Below are positions 1 to 12,414 of a DNA stretch of 64,000 bases, in pieces. The stretch is from Hermodice carunculata (Eukaryota; Annelida; Polychaeta; Eunicida; Amphinomidae), in the NCBI GenBank assembly GCA_964020975.1, contig CAXHWN010002465.1, positions 1,050,001-1,114,000 on the forward strand. Reading direction: 5' to 3'. The notes beneath the pieces were generated by a model. It was not told the DNA's origin. It made no database searches and saw only the letters and a program-made list of their open reading frames with translations. Position 1 is the stretch's first letter. The number at the start of each line of letters is the position of its first letter. The position numbers and the translations under genes were made by a program.

Positions 1-403
1 CAATTACCTTTTCGCTTCCCTTGAAACCAATGAGATTTTCTGCAAAGGTCATGGGAATTAAGCTTGGGCAGATGAAGACATTTTTCAAGTTTTAAACTGG
101 ACTGTTTAAAGATGATGAGCAGACCAGTCGCTCCCGGAAGCTCAATTCACTGGCAAGTTATGTAAGAGAAACAAGCAAGCAAACACAATTAAAGGTGGAG
201 AAAATGTATCATAAAACTAAAACAATGAGTTTGTGGAGACGAAGCTTGCCGACACCAGAATGAAGCTCAAGAAAATTTATAACACAAGTTTTCCACATGC
301 TTCCTTGTTGAACATTTTAAATACATACAAGTATGTGACACGTGTCATAAACACTTATCTTGTTGTGCTTGCTTTTGTGTTAACATTGGTATGAAGTTCT
401 TAC

Positions 404-543
404 GTGATTAATGAGTCTTTCGTCGGCCATGCTCAACAGAATTCTGTACATTGTATCATAAAATCCAGGTTTTCCTCCAAAAGACATGTTGCCATAATAC
501 CCCGAATTGTCAGTGCACAGCTCAGATATCATCAAAATGCCTC
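404..543 (-). CDS. Methyltransferase exon after the Gly-Gly turn
   Basis: The 140-nt exon has acceptor TTCATCTTTAG and donor GTAAGAAC. It begins GGILMISELCTDNSG and ends ILLSMADERLINH. The family has GG(R/L)MVL at the start and 'L.DMV.EGLI' near the end of this segment. It ends in phase 0. A possible next exon at 8-39 (acceptor CTTTGCAG, donor GTAATT) is open in phase 0 but does not resemble the family, so I do not claim it. Confidence 0.83.
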
Positions 544-3500
544 CTAAAGATGAAAAGCATGTACATTCATTAGGGATTCGTTTTATCTGTCAATTGCGTA
601 TTTTGTGACATAACTTTACACAAAAGAAGATGTCCACCATTTGAATAATAACTTGAGCCATCTCCATGTGTGGAAATCGGTATTCTTTTTCCAGCTAAAA
701 ACCTTTCTAGCTCAGTCAGTCTTCACAATGCCTAGTATATTTGCCCGTTGCGTCCCTCTATGTTGGAAGGGATTGTCTGTTTTTACTTTTGATGTTTGCC
801 AGTCATCATCAAATGTATACCACACCAGACTACAACTTGAATTAATTCGCCTATATGTTTCGAAAGAAAGCTAATGTCTGTAGTTAAGGAAATATATTTC
901 AAAGGTTCAGAATACTGGTCTAAGACCACCAGTTACCTTTTATGGGAGACTGTCCGTCTCAAGTCAGGACTGAAATTCATTTCCTGATATTGTACGTGAA
1001 GATGGGTGTTTATGTTTTGGTTAGTCTTGTATATCTGTCTTTTGCTGCATTTAACATTGCTGTTATTGAACTTGATGAATATGTGTGTGTGTGTTTTTTT
1101 GTTTTGTTTTTGTTTTTTGTTTTTGACTTATTTGCCCAATATTAATGAAGGCCATGACTCCATGTTGTGAAAACCCTTTTGCCCACAGTCCTTAAGAAAG
1201 GCGGACAGTTCATTTTGTTGATAAAAAATCTGTTACAAAAACTTCTAGTATCTACGCGATATTTTGTACCAAGATCACGGTCACTTGGCTATCCAAATTC
1301 TGTCATTTGATGACCTGATTTAAAACTTTAATTCTTCAGAACCAATGTTGACAAGAGCAGTTCAGGTTAAAAAAAATGATGGCTACGAAAAGGTACTTTA
1401 GATATGACTTCTTGGCCAATCTTATACAGCTGTTTGAAGGAAACATGGCATTTTTAACATATCTGTGTAAGATATGGAATGATCTGTGCACATACTTTTA
1501 TATGCACATTGTTTTCTTGTATAGACTACTTGCAATAAAGACTTTGGTGTCTTTAAGCTGCACATAAATAGAAAATGACACCTACAGACAAAAAACATTT
1601 AGACATAAATTTTATTTCTAAATTTTTTTTTTTTTTTTTTCATGATACTAATTAGTCCCATTTTACCACCACTAATATGAGTTTGAGCAAGGTCAAGGTC
1701 ATTCAAACCATAGTAATCTATCCCTGTATACACACAAATGCTCCCCTTAGTTCCATTTAATTTGCTCAGGTCTGCACCAAATGTATTATACTGATGTCTT
1801 TTGGAAGAGAGGGAATAGAGTGGAATGCAGTGAATTCCAACTGATCATGTATCTGAAAGGTGAATCTCATTTATGTCTTTTCGTTCAGAACCACTTCCCA
1901 GTAGTCATTACGCTATTTTGCAGTCCGAACGCTTGACTCTCCATAAGTTTCTCAGGTACTGTCTAATCTATATACATATGGAGCTACTACTGTCCATGCT
2001 TCGCACTTTCTTTTGTAGAATTTTTAACAGAGACTATGCTTTTTTTCAATTTTTACTAATTTGCATGTTGCATTACTTTTCAATAGATTGGCACAGATCT
2101 GTAATGATTTTCTTTTTCGCAGGCATTTTGCCATTTTGCATTTGTTCCAATGGGCTTTAGACAACGTCATTTTTCCGACTTAAATAGCTTGATGATCATA
2201 CATTCTTCTTGTGTAACGGTAAGAACGTTGGTGTTTTACACAGGATCAAAACTGTTCTTTTGATCAGTGTAGGAAGGAAGAGCCATTGAAATCACTGTCC
2301 ATGCTTGCACAGTTTCATTATAATATGTTTTCACTGTTAAAAAAAAATTCTTCTCGGCAGGGATATGGCTGTGGTGAAATCAGAAAGATGGAACACAAAG
2401 TAGCAAATGAAGCTCTTTGTAATGTCTATGGGTATATTATGGTAAAGTTGTTTATCTGTAATAGCCATTTTTGACTGATTATGGGTGGTGGTAGTACCCA
2501 TTTTAATGATTTCCACAGCTTTTCTACAACTCCCACTTAAACGATTTGGAAAATAATCTGTTTTGCTTTTTTGTACTAAGTAGTTATCTTATTCCTTCAG
2601 CGTATGAACTCTCTGAATAAAAAAGGCTCCTAATAAGGGTAGCTCACTGTATTGCCAGTTAATGATACACGTGCAAAAATTCTAAAAGCGACAGTATATA
2701 ATCTATAGATAACTGCACTGACATACCCTTCTTGAGCTCTTTTGCTCTCCTTAGTAGAAATGTCGTGAGATCAGTTGCTGCTTGCCTTCTGAATAGATCC
2801 CTTTCAGACTTTTTGTCACTTTGTGTAATATACAGGCCATTGCTGACAGCACACGGCCTGCAATCAACAAAAGATAAAAATGAATAGTTACGTTTAATTT
2901 GTGGTGTTAAAGACAAATGGTGCAATTAACATTTGATTGCAGCTCTTTAGGCAGTATACATTCACTGAATTACACATCATTAATTTCATACAGAATGTGT
3001 ATTCATTTTTTTTTCATTTTTGAAAGCAAGGCTATGAAGATGTAAATGACCTCAGGTATGCATACTTACAGGTTATGTCCTTTACAAACGCTTCAGGCTT
3101 TAATACTCTCACAAAAGCTAATAAAAATCTGTCTTCTTTCAAAACGCAATAAGGGAGAGTTTGTTTTCCCGCAAAGATATGCATATCCAACAGACAGTTA
3201 CCATAGTAAGGACCATAATCAGGGAATACAAAATATATTAAACAATTTGAAGCATTTATAATTATACTGTATAAATTTCTAATGCACATATACATACTTT
3301 CATATGGGGCTTGAAGGAAAAGTAAAGAGGTTTTTTTTTTCTGTCAATGCTACATACGATCTGATAAAAAAAGCTTATATTGAAATTTAAATGGAACTTC
3401 TGTTAGATGTCACCTATATTTGATTAATGCTTATGGAACATTGCTTACTCACGTGGTTATTAGCTCATGAGAACAGACAAATTTACGTGATAAATAAATG

Positions 3501-6500
3501 AGATACACAGTTGCAATAGTGTTAGATCTTTAATAGACTAAGCTAAGATAGGCAAGTGGTTAATAATGGCCCCTGCAATGAGGAATATTCTAGTTATTGA
3601 CTACTATTTTAGCATTCGGAAAACTACAGATTAATACAAAGAATGTATTAGTATGTGTAAGATTGTTTTTGCAGGAAAGCGGAGATGACAGGGAAGAGAG
3701 GGAATTAAGTGGAATGAAGTGAATTCCAACTTATCCTGTATCTGAAAGGTGAATCTTAACTTATATGTGTGAAGGTTGTTGCTTACTTTGACTTCAAACA
3801 AATTTTCATGTGAATACATATTCCTTCTCACATCAAATGAGAATCTCACAATTTTTTATTGCCCAAGGTGGGTCTGTTAATGCATCATGCTTAAGTACCA
3901 TAAGGAAGGCCCTGTGTGTAAATGTTCAGGACGAAGGCTTTACCTTTTAGACAGCCAATTGGTTGCGAGGCTCGTGTATGCAAGGTTTAATGTATTACCA
4001 GGAAAGCACTGCTCGTAAAAGTTGGTCCCACTTGCATATGTATAAACATTAGAAAAATGCAGCAAGTAACTTTTTGGACCTGGCAGCAGACCTAAACATA
4101 GCATAGAAACACAAAGTTGATAACAGGTATATTATGCCACTTTTTTTGTAAAAGCATTCAGCCTCATCCAAGTGCCCTGACAAGTTGGAAACATGATTGT
4201 AATCTCTTCAAGTAAATTATACTATTATTATTATCTCATTGACTTTACACACACTTTAATATATGACATTTACTTACTTATGAATCATAACCACCTATGG
4301 AAAACTAAACACATTCATTTCAATACAGAAACAAAGCTATACTGCCCAGGTGAAAGCAGATATATACTGGGTAGCCTGGCAACATTCATTTGTCAGACCT
4401 GCAACACCAAATTTCTCAAAAAGTGTCATGTGAAAAATTTGCGACCAGAGTAGGATACATTGGTAAACCTCTCTGGTGTTCCACAGATGTGTAAAAAAAT
4501 CCATCAGAAATTCGTGGCTTCAATTCCATTAGTGGTTCTGATGACGTGTTAGCATAGGTCGGAATATCGCTCTCATGCCAGCTCAGCTTACCAATCTATT
4601 ATTAGACTGCACACCCGTACCCGTCAAACATACTGAAGTGGGGTCCAATGAGAAATTTAACTTCTTTACATGCTCATTCGGATTCAACCCAGACACAAAA
4701 AAACTTAAAAAAATTGTATTTGCAGACAAACTGTGTTTGTAGAGTGTGTAGTCCTCATTGTAATAAGTGCATATGTGGAAATGTGTGCATCCAAACCATA
4801 CATTAACTGTATAATTCTCACCTTGGGTGAATTGAAACATTGATGTAAAATCGTTGAAGGCTTGGTCCTCAAAAAACACTTGGATTGGTATTGAGCTACC
4901 GTGTTTTTCCCTAATCTTCTCTGATAAAGAAAAATGCAATCGCGTTAAAAAGATATGGATCTAATATGAACAAATTAACAAAGCACATGGAAATTGCACG
5001 TGTAATTCTGCTGATAGAAATGTCTGTAATGTTGTTACCAATGCCACATAGGAGATTTCCACCCACCCGACTTACGCAGGTGGTTTTACATTTTTCTTTC
5101 ATGAATCTTGACTCAGATGCAAATTCCAAAGAGATCATACTCTCAATGTCAGGGATACCTTTCCTAATATAGTAATGAACAATAAATGAATGTAGAAGAT
5201 GACAGAAAGTTATTCCGCGGGCAAAATCACCTGTTTGATTGCATTATTAGGTACAAGTGTTTATATTTAAGGATGAATCTACTAACTGAATGATTAGTGT
5301 CAGCTCTATTCGATATTTATGTTGATATTTTGAATAATCCACTGACCTGCTGTAGTATATTTACCAAGTGGATATGTATGAAAAAAAACCCTGGTCATTG
5401 CATAATGCACTCACGGGTTAAATTGTGCAAAGGAAATTAATCTGCCTGCCCCACAGGTATAGTTAAAAATTTGGTTGATAAAAAATGTCATTTTACAAAG
5501 ACAAATCCTAATTTGCTACTTGCTGTAAGTCGACAGGTCAAAGTGCTCACAGGATACGGAATACGGTAGCAAACATTATGGAGCAACATATAAACATGCA
5601 ATTTACGTATTTGCGATTGCATGGTATTCTTTCAGATGGATCAGGGTTACATAAGGTTGTAATTTGCAATAAATGCACTTTTTTTAGTTTCTGTTGCCGC
5701 ATTGACTGAAAACGTTTAATCGTATTCCAAAAACTTTGATTCAAATTAGAATAGTGTCACTTAAATTTTAGCCGTGATAGACTGGATTTCTCAAAAGATA
5801 TGCTGAATCATATGCAAAGAAGCTTCAGAATTGCAAAATGTTGGCATATGACCAAGGCATGGAAATAACTACACTGTTTCATATATTTGGTTGCTTTACA
5901 CTATTCTTTCTTCTTTATTGTTCTTTTCTGCATAAATCACTGTATAATATAACAAAATCTCTCAATATATCTCGATAGAAAATGACTTTCCTTTAAGAAG
6001 ATTTTAGAAGCCTATTATAAAAGCAGAAGTGCTACTTTAACAATTCATCTAATAATATATAAAACGACAAATTTTCGCCCATCCTTCTCGGCAATAAATT
6101 TGTTGTTACTCTACTCTAACAACGTAGCAAATTGTTCCGTTAAAGAGTCCAGAGCGTTGTATGTTTCCGCCATTTATCTCCCACGCTTGCTGTGGTTACT
6201 GGAACATAAAGAGTACCAAGTTTCCCTCTTAAAATATGTGTAGTTTGCAGCAGGATGCATACATACTATGGCTCACAACTATTAACTTTGGGCACATGGA
6301 TGTCTGGACATCGAAGTTCGGTGCCACTGAAAGTAGTAAGGTGCAGTTTCTTCTGACAATCGGGACTTCCTAGTGCGGCAGATTGAATTAATGAAAATAA
6401 GTTCATAATTATGTACTTACGGATAATATCATATGCGAGTGGCATGAATGTAGTCCCTACACAGCATCCGAAGTCACACATAGAGAAAGGACTGTTTTTG

Positions 6501-6516
6501 TCCACTGGAGCATTGA
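404..6516 (-). CDS. SABATH-family SAM-dependent carboxyl methyltransferase, partial gene (five internal exons)
   Basis: Exons at 6421-6516, 4822-4920, 3944-4091, 2727-2857 and 404-543 are flanked by AG/GT signals and their phases agree (1, 1, 2, 1, 0). Together they give about 204 residues of a family usually near 370. In order they carry: a glycine-rich SAM-binding motif I (MCDFGCCVGTT); a segment with ND before FTSMF, like the NDFN loop of the family; YASGTNFYEQCFPGNTLN, matching the 'GSFYGRLFP' region; a substrate-pocket segment ending NWLSKRP; then QAATDLTTFLLRRAKELK and GGILMISEL, matching the 'DF..FL..RA.EL..GG.M' core. Known members move a methyl group from SAM to carboxyl groups of small acids such as salicylate, jasmonate or farnesoate. 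The substrate here is unknown. The pocket has Asn-Trp where plant enzymes often have Met-Trp or His-Trp. The N-terminal exon(s) upstream of 6516 and the C-terminal exons below 404 were not found. No stop or frameshift is seen in the five exons, so the gene looks functional. Introns are 0.73 to 2.2 kb and hold only repeats. Confidence 0.85.
544..2726. other. Intron with low-complexity tracts and one repeat copy
   Basis: This is intron sequence of the methyltransferase gene. It holds a T/G tract near 1087-1130, a poly-T run near 1622-1640, and at 1805-1872 a segment repeated at 3692-3760 in the next intron but one. No other coding signal was recognised. Confidence 0.6.
1805..1872 (+). repeat. 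~68-bp repeat, copy 1 (copy 2 at 3692-3760)
   Basis: Both copies share GAAGAGAGGGAAT, GAATTCCAAC and ATCTGAAAGGTGAATCT in the same order and spacing, with only a few differences. They lie in two introns of the same gene in the same orientation. The family is unknown. Confidence 0.7.
2727..2857 (-). CDS. Methyltransferase exon, helical core
   Basis: The 131-nt exon has acceptor TTGATTGCAG and donor GTATGT. It reads PCAVSNGLYITQSDKKSE, then RRQAATDLTTFLLRRAKELK. This matches the family segment leading to the Gly-Gly that opens the last core strand. The split Gly codon is completed by the next exon. Confidence 0.87.
3692..3760 (+). repeat. ~68-bp repeat, copy 2
   Basis: This is the partner of the copy at 1805-1872. 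The minus strand is open and could be read as protein in both copies. I see no family match and treat it as a repeat. Confidence 0.7.
3944..4091 (-). CDS. Methyltransferase exon with substrate-pocket motif
   Basis: The 148-nt exon has acceptor TATGTTTAG and donor GTAAAG. It contains YASGTNFYEQCFPGNTLN and ends ATNWLSK. Joined to the previous exon it starts GLLPGPKSY, and joined to the next it gives NWLSKRPCAVSNG, so the coding path runs through without adjustment. The Trp of NWLS matches the pocket Trp of the family. Confidence 0.87.
4822..4920 (-). CDS. Methyltransferase exon with ND-F motif
   Basis: The 99-nt exon has acceptor TTTATCAG and donor GTGAGA. It reads KIREKHGSSIPIQVFFEDQ, then AFNDFTSMFQFTQ. 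The family usually shows a parallel strand ending in ND and then F(N/T)xLF at this place. The phase joins cleanly to the exons on both sides. Confidence 0.82.
6421..6516 (-). CDS. Methyltransferase exon with SAM-binding motif I
   Basis: The frame reads MCDFGCCVGTTFMPLAYDII. The Asp-Phe-Gly-Cys-Cys-x-Gly stretch is the SABATH version of motif I. The donor is GTAAGT just below 6421. The acceptor ...CTTAAG follows a pyrimidine tract and was chosen because an in-frame stop lies directly upstream. The exon leaves one base, which combines with the next exon to give Gln. The acceptor is less certain than the donor, since a second AG 12 bases further in would also work. Confidence 0.75.
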
Positions 6517-7225
6517 CTTAAGTCGAAGAGAAGAACATCAGCTGAGTATAATTATCGGACAGAGTCTATGCAAAATAAACATTTTCTGTTGATGGACGTT
6601 TTTATATAACCACTTTCCCCAAACAAAACAAAATACATTTCATCTAGAAAAATCAAAGAACCTTAAAATACACCAACTGAAGCAACTTAATTTGCCACCA
6701 GTTTTACGAGAAAAAAGTGACACAAACAAAAAATGTCTATTACATTCAACTTCTGTGGTGGAAAGTAGGGCCGATGTGGAACTGAACTGGCCATGTCACC
6801 AAAACCATCCTCTGCTCACTTCCCTACATCAAGCCCAAACTTAATTCAAACTGCTGTAGCTCGAACTGAGCAAATATAGGTAGAGCTGAACCTAGCTTAA
6901 CTTGGGGCTTATAGTACGTAGATGAGTCCGTCAGATATTTAACTTAATTGCCTTTAGTAACAAAGGCAATTGTACTAAGAACTTGCCATGGTACATCCGC
7001 AACACATTTGAGGATAATCTGGTGCCTGACAATTTTATGTCAATATAGATGTTCACCGGTGGTCCAATATAAAGCTTGCCATTGTGTACTCTAGTCGATC
7101 AATGTATAAAAAGTTGTTAAAAATAAGTAGATAATAGTGACTGAATGTGCACAGTTGGTGGAGAATTAGTCCAAGTTCCAAGCTTACCAAGTTTTAAAAA
7201 GTGCAGCGCGCGAATTACAAGTAAG
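6517..7225. other. Non-coding stretch upstream of the methyltransferase exons
   Basis: I looked here on the minus strand for the N-terminal exon of the methyltransferase and found none that convinced me. No RNA gene or repeat was recognised. The missing 5' exon may lie further upstream among the repeats. Confidence 0.4.
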
Positions 7226-8700
7226 AAATTACCAACAAGAGGCCCATGGGCCTAATGCCCTGATGTCATATAATCTGTTGATGATCACCAAAGATTTTTC
7301 TTAAAAAGCATTCCTTCGATGGTTTTGAGGAATTATCAAGGTCATCCATATTACGTAATATCACTTTCACATGATACATATTTATGGTACATTTGGTACC
7401 ATTCACCCTATTCTTTATCAAGATACTCGATTAAATGTCTTTTTTTTTGGTGCCTTAAGACCTTGAAAAATGGGTGAAGGTCACACAATGTATGTGTCAC
7501 CATGACCCAAAATTAGTTAACCGAGTAGAGTTTTGTGTACAGTGTACTGTAATGTAATTTTGATATAGACCTCTTTGCCATAGATATCCAAGCGACACTC
7601 TGATACTGCAAAATCAGATCTTCTAATGAATTATATAACTTTCAAGACATTTTGACTCGTAACTTTCGTCAAATTATATGAGGCGCCACCAGTTTTATAT
7701 TCAACTGAGATTTTGGCCGCCTCCACTCACACTCAACATTTCACGTAAATCCATATGAGTAAAGGATGCTGGCCTCCTTGAAGACTTTAACATTTTGATC
7801 CATATATTACTAAATAGTGTAGGTGGCGCCACCAATATTTAAAAAAACCTCAGTTGGTCTTTACTCTTAAAAGTTACACAGACCTAATTGAAAACTGTGG
7901 GGGTGCATTGACAAGATTTTCACATGGTGACCCCTATCTTGCAACTGCCCATTATACCTTGACCTTCAATTTGGTGTAAAGAATTTTAGTTCATAATGTG
8001 GGCCTGCGTCCAGCTTTCTATATACGATTGGTCTGTTTCAAATCAGGTTATAATGATTTGGCTTATTGAAGTAAAACTGCAAACGTGGACAAGGGCAAAA
8101 TTGCATAACATTTGGTCATGGTGAACCGGAAAATAGGTCAAAGGTACTGTTTTATGTAGAATGCAATCAAACAAAATTTTAATACAGAAGCTCAATTTTC
8201 TTTGCCATTGATGTTCAAGCTACACCCTGTCATTACAAAATACCTCGTTTAAATTAACATAAGTGGTACCCTAACAAAAAGAGGTCAATGTCACTGATAC
8301 TTCACAGCGTATTAGCATTTGATATGATCTTTATATCATATAAATTTTGCACGTCATATTCAATTATCTCTTCAGATATGGAATGTTTCATCTTTGGAGA
8401 TTAGTTGCCATCAAATTATCGATGGTGCTACAAGCATTTTAAGCTACTCAGATTATTACCTTTTCACAATGCCACCAAATTTCATAAACATCTATCACAC
8501 GTTGAGAATGCTAGAGCGGTCACAGAATTTTTCCAGTGTGACCGATATATCAGACAATGTTGAAGGTGGGGCCACCATTTTCGAATTCGAACCAGATTTC
8601 TATACGCTTTACAAGTCTTGACAGTTATGTGGGTCATCCTGAAAGCTGGAGATTGTATCGCACTCACAAACAAAGGTTTGCAAACAGGCAGACAGAGAGA
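7226..8700 (+). repeat. Old dispersed repeat block beginning with a GGCCCATGGGCC motif
   Basis: The block opens with AAGAGGCCCATGGGCCTAAT, a palindrome-centred motif I remember as common in molluscan repeats. Inside, the segment at about 7560-7610 (TTTGCCATAGATATCCAAG) recurs in diverged form at about 8200-8250 (TTTGCCATTGATGTTCAAG), so the block has an internal ~640-bp repetition. 'GGTCAAGGTCA'-like phrases recur. No coding potential was recognised. Confidence 0.5.
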
Positions 8701-8763
8701 CATAAATAATCACATAAGATAGAATCTTTGATCAATAGAGGTGAAAAGATGCAAATTCTAAAA

Positions 8764-9020
8764 TCTTTAACATTCGTAGCACCACCTGCTTCCAAATATA
8801 AGGTGTACGAGTACATAGAAGTATCTCTGTGTTATATCAAAGCAATTGGTCACGTGGTTTCGGAGAGGAGTTTTAGAGAATTTTCGGAAACATTAACAAA
8901 CAAAATCCTCTGAAATACATGATGATATGGGGAAACCTTATAAAAGGCCCAACCATGGCATACCGACATCAAGTTTAAAGTAGATGTGTTCATAGGTTTG
9001 GGAAAAACTGCATTATGCAT
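8764..9020 (+). repeat. Partial copy of the 'CAAGTTTGAAGTAAAT' dispersed repeat
   Basis: It has the module order of the better copies at 22.1-23.66, 30.1-30.7 and 59.1-59.7 kb: a GCACCACCTG motif, then ATATCAAAGCAATTGG, then a GTTTCGGAGA-like phrase, then CAAGTTTAAAGTAGATGTG. It is well diverged. Confidence 0.5.
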
Positions 9021-9689
9021 TGATGTGTCCTGTAGTAACCAATCAAACATGCATTCTTAGCAGTGACCATGAATTGGAAAAAAAGCGCAGTGCCTTAATG
9101 TGATTGGCTGGTGGCATCTATTGAAGAGTGCCTGTCTGGACATCGGGAGTATAGGGTTACCAACCAGTCATAAACATACAAAGTCTCATTATCACTGCAT
9201 GCTGTACATTATCTTGGACTACATCTTTGCAACTACTTGAGCAAATTTTTGGTTTTTCAAGACATGGTCATAACCATGTTTATCGCCCCATGTGGATAGC
9301 AAAATCTCGGATTTTAGAGCTTAGCTTTAGTGTCTTGCCCACCTTGAGAGTTCAAAATCACAAATATTTTGAAATCATGTGAGAGTAATATCTCAACCTT
9401 TAAAGGAATATCCTGTTAAATTTGGCACTTTCAGAGATTTTAGAATTTTGTTGTATAATAATGCTATGTGCCGCAGAGATCTCAATGGTCACCAAGGTGG
9501 TCTTCTGGTTTACACTACATCAGACACACCCATTTGAAGGGCTGATACCTCTGAATCACATGTACTGGGAAAAAAAAGTTATTGAGTTGACCCTACAAAT
9601 ATTTCATGGTCAGTTATTGCTTTCTACAGACCACATAAATACTATCCATTAATATTCTGCTTTATAAAGTCACTAGAGTTAAGGACAAA
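9021..9689. other. Non-coding stretch, nothing recognised
   Basis: Short frames here show no family resemblance. No repeat copy stands out by eye. Confidence 0.4.
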
Positions 9690-10085
9690 GTTTATACGAA
9701 ATTCGACAACATTTTGCTGGCTGATGAATTAACTTATCACATGTCAAATTTGTCACAAACTCCTGTACACAATCTAAGTGACAAATTTGACATGACATTC
9801 TTCATTAGGGAGCCAACATGTTTTAAGGGCAATGCTGAAGGTACTTTCGTTGACAGAATTTTAACCAATCGATCTTCACTTTTCCAAGATAGGAGTTCCT
9901 TTAATTGTGGTCTTAGTGACTTCCATCATCTCATGCTTTCTTCCGCTAAACTGCAGATAGGTGCAAGAAAACCAAACTCTACTTCTTTTAGAACTTACAA
10001 ACATTTCAATGATTGTATTTTTCTGGAAGATGTAGCTAATGTCCCCTTTCAGGTATCTGTGATTTTTGATGATGATGGTTGTCTG
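9690..10085 (+). mobile_element. LINE fragment: C-terminal part of an apurinic-like endonuclease
   Basis: The frame contains REPTCFKGNAEGTFVDRILT, followed by SSFNCGLSDFHHLM and a TSFRTYKHFND segment. This is the C-terminal signature of CR1/jockey-type LINE endonucleases: EPTCF, then D.ILTN, then the G.SDHH/SDFH catalytic block, then the linker toward the reverse transcriptase. The N-terminal half and the reverse transcriptase are not adjacent, so this is a truncated copy. Confidence 0.7.
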
Positions 10086-10088
10086 TAA

Positions 10089-11437
10089 TATTGAATTGAG
10101 GGTCTGCATCAAACATTAAGAGGGACCGCCAATAAAGTGACAAAGGATACTTGGTCACTACCTTCCTCCGTAGTTTGTGTTGAGCAGCTGATATTGTATG
10201 TGATAGTTAACACAAACAAGCTAAATTCTAAATTCCTGCGATTCTATATTGTTTTGCCATTGCCACGGTCTATCTTTGTGTGGTGCCAAATGACAGCGAT
10301 AGGTAACGTTGCTGGAGGCATGACTCCTTTTGGTTCAGATAAAGAAGTAAAGTGTTTATATGTGATAAGGAGAAACCAAGGTCATTAATGGTTATGCACG
10401 GCTGAAGAGGGAATCATGACGCAGGACGCGGATCGAGTGATTTATTCTTCAGACCTGCGCAAAAAAACATGGTGACATGGTTTCTCCATTGTAAACCATG
10501 CTGCCTTTCTTAAGCAATGTTTTTTAAACCAGGTCGTTAATTTGCTTACAAAAATCATAAAATCCACTTTGAATTATTATTTACAACCTACTCTGGATAT
10601 GCTGTGAGCTGTATGCACGACTAGTTACACGAAGCGCTCAACCAAATATACATTACCAACCTCAAAGTTAAAAGGGGGAGTCATGCATCAGTTTGTAAAA
10701 AAAAGGTGCATCTACATGTATGGATACCAGTGTGCTAAAACGTACCCCTATCCATCATGATGTAATAGAAAAAATGTATTGTAAATGACAGTAGTTCCAC
10801 CCACAGATGGAATTGTCTTCCATTTCTACAAACTGAAAAGAATTGATATTGTCGTTTTGGAAATGCCATTGGAAGTTAAAACACACAGACACACAGGCAC
10901 ACACACATACACACACACATCAGAGAACAAATGGGCAACTGTTTTATACATTTTGGTCATGGGGTAACCAGCATTGACCCGCTGCAAAGTAATTGACAGT
11001 ACAGGTTGGGAGAGGCACATTTATAAATATCTAGCCAGAATTGAATAAAATTTATCAACAAAAAAAAAATAATATAAAAGTACTGGACCCTGAATCGTTT
11101 AACAAACTTGACAAAGATCACAAGAGGTATGTACTCAGCAGGTTTGAAAAAAGATTCAGCTTATGGCTCTTTGACAAGAAGTCCAAATTATGAATTTTAA
11201 ATGATGTGTCAGGGAAGACAGACGAGGGACAGACAAAGCGCTATCCTGAATCTTCAGCTGCCTCATACATACGCTTAGGGTAAAATTGTTTAGTGGATAT
11301 TTTAAAAGCTATTCAATACCACTGCCGCCTGACGTAGTGTGTTTAATTGGCCACTTGGAATTGCTATGGCTCTGTTTCTTTGACCTGAGGATATAACATC
11401 AATATGGTATACTTTAACTGCCTGTAAAAATTGCATT
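10089..11437. other. Non-coding stretch with a short (CA)n
   Basis: A short CA-rich microsatellite lies at about 10881-10920. The rest shows no recognisable gene, RNA or repeat. Confidence 0.4.
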
Positions 11438-11616
11438 ACCTACGTACCTACCCACCTACATAGCTACCTACCTGCCTCCCTTCCTACCTACCTACGTACG
11501 TACATAGATATGTGCCTACCTACCTACCTACCTACCTACCTACCTACCTGCCCACCTACCTACCTACCTACCTACCTACATACATACCTACATACATACA
11601 TACATACATACACACA
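11438..11616 (+). repeat. (CCTA)n / (CATA)n microsatellite
   Basis: Imperfect CCTA/CTAC tetranucleotides pass into CATA repeats at the right end, over about 180 bases. Confidence 0.95.
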
Positions 11617-12370
11617 TATTCATAATCCTGCTTAAATGAGAAATTAATACCGAAAAACGGCTGTTTTCTTTTCTTTTTTTTGGGGGGGGGGGGGCTGGTT
11701 CGGACAACGATGCTAAAAGTAAAGTGAAACAACCAATGACTTGGCAGCGCACTATCAATCAATGAATGAACAGCTATTCAATATTCGGCAATTTAACCCA
11801 AGCTTGACTTGCAAAGGGCATTTTGATGTAAATATTAGTTCGCCTGTTTGGTACTTTGTTCATAACTGCGATTGTGATGCCTGTCTACTTCAAAAGCTGA
11901 AAAATAAATAAATGCACTTTGATGTATTACACTTTTGTTGTGTAGAGATTGAACATATGCGATATTTTCAGCAGCTGAGAAAAATCAGAAACCAACGATT
12001 ATGTAACACATAAATTATCATTGTCACCCGTCGCCTCCGAATGCCACAGAACGCCGCCCACACTTTCTGCTGGAATAGGCAGTAGTGGTCGGCATCGCTG
12101 CCCTGGGCCGCGAATGGCCGTCCATCACTGCCAATGGCAGCTACGTTTAGTCTAAGAATAACATGTGCCCTGACAAATGCACAGCCTCTACTTTTATCCA
12201 GGTGGTCTTTTCTAGAAATCTATGGCCAATTATTTACCTATAAATTTGCAAAAGAGACAACACAGCGGAACGCAAAAGTAAATAAGTAAGGTTAATTTGC
12301 TTGCAAAACCCTACAAAACAAGCCACATTCAAGGACCTGTGCATTGGTACAGAGTGCCACCACTAGAATG
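11617..12370. other. Non-coding, with a GC-richer patch
   Basis: A G run lies near 11682-11694. A GC-richer patch at about 12025-12150 stands out in the AT-rich surroundings. It may be part of an old element, but I cannot name it. Confidence 0.35.
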
Positions 12371-12414
12371 TATATACAATATATATATATAGCACATACA
12401 TTCTTTACATATGT

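Noticed and set aside
3045-3215. Exon-like open stretch on the minus strand with a GTAAGT donor (KQTLPYCVLKEDRFLLAFV)
   Set aside because: It lies in an intron of the methyltransferase, does not resemble the family, and the flanking exons join in phase without it.
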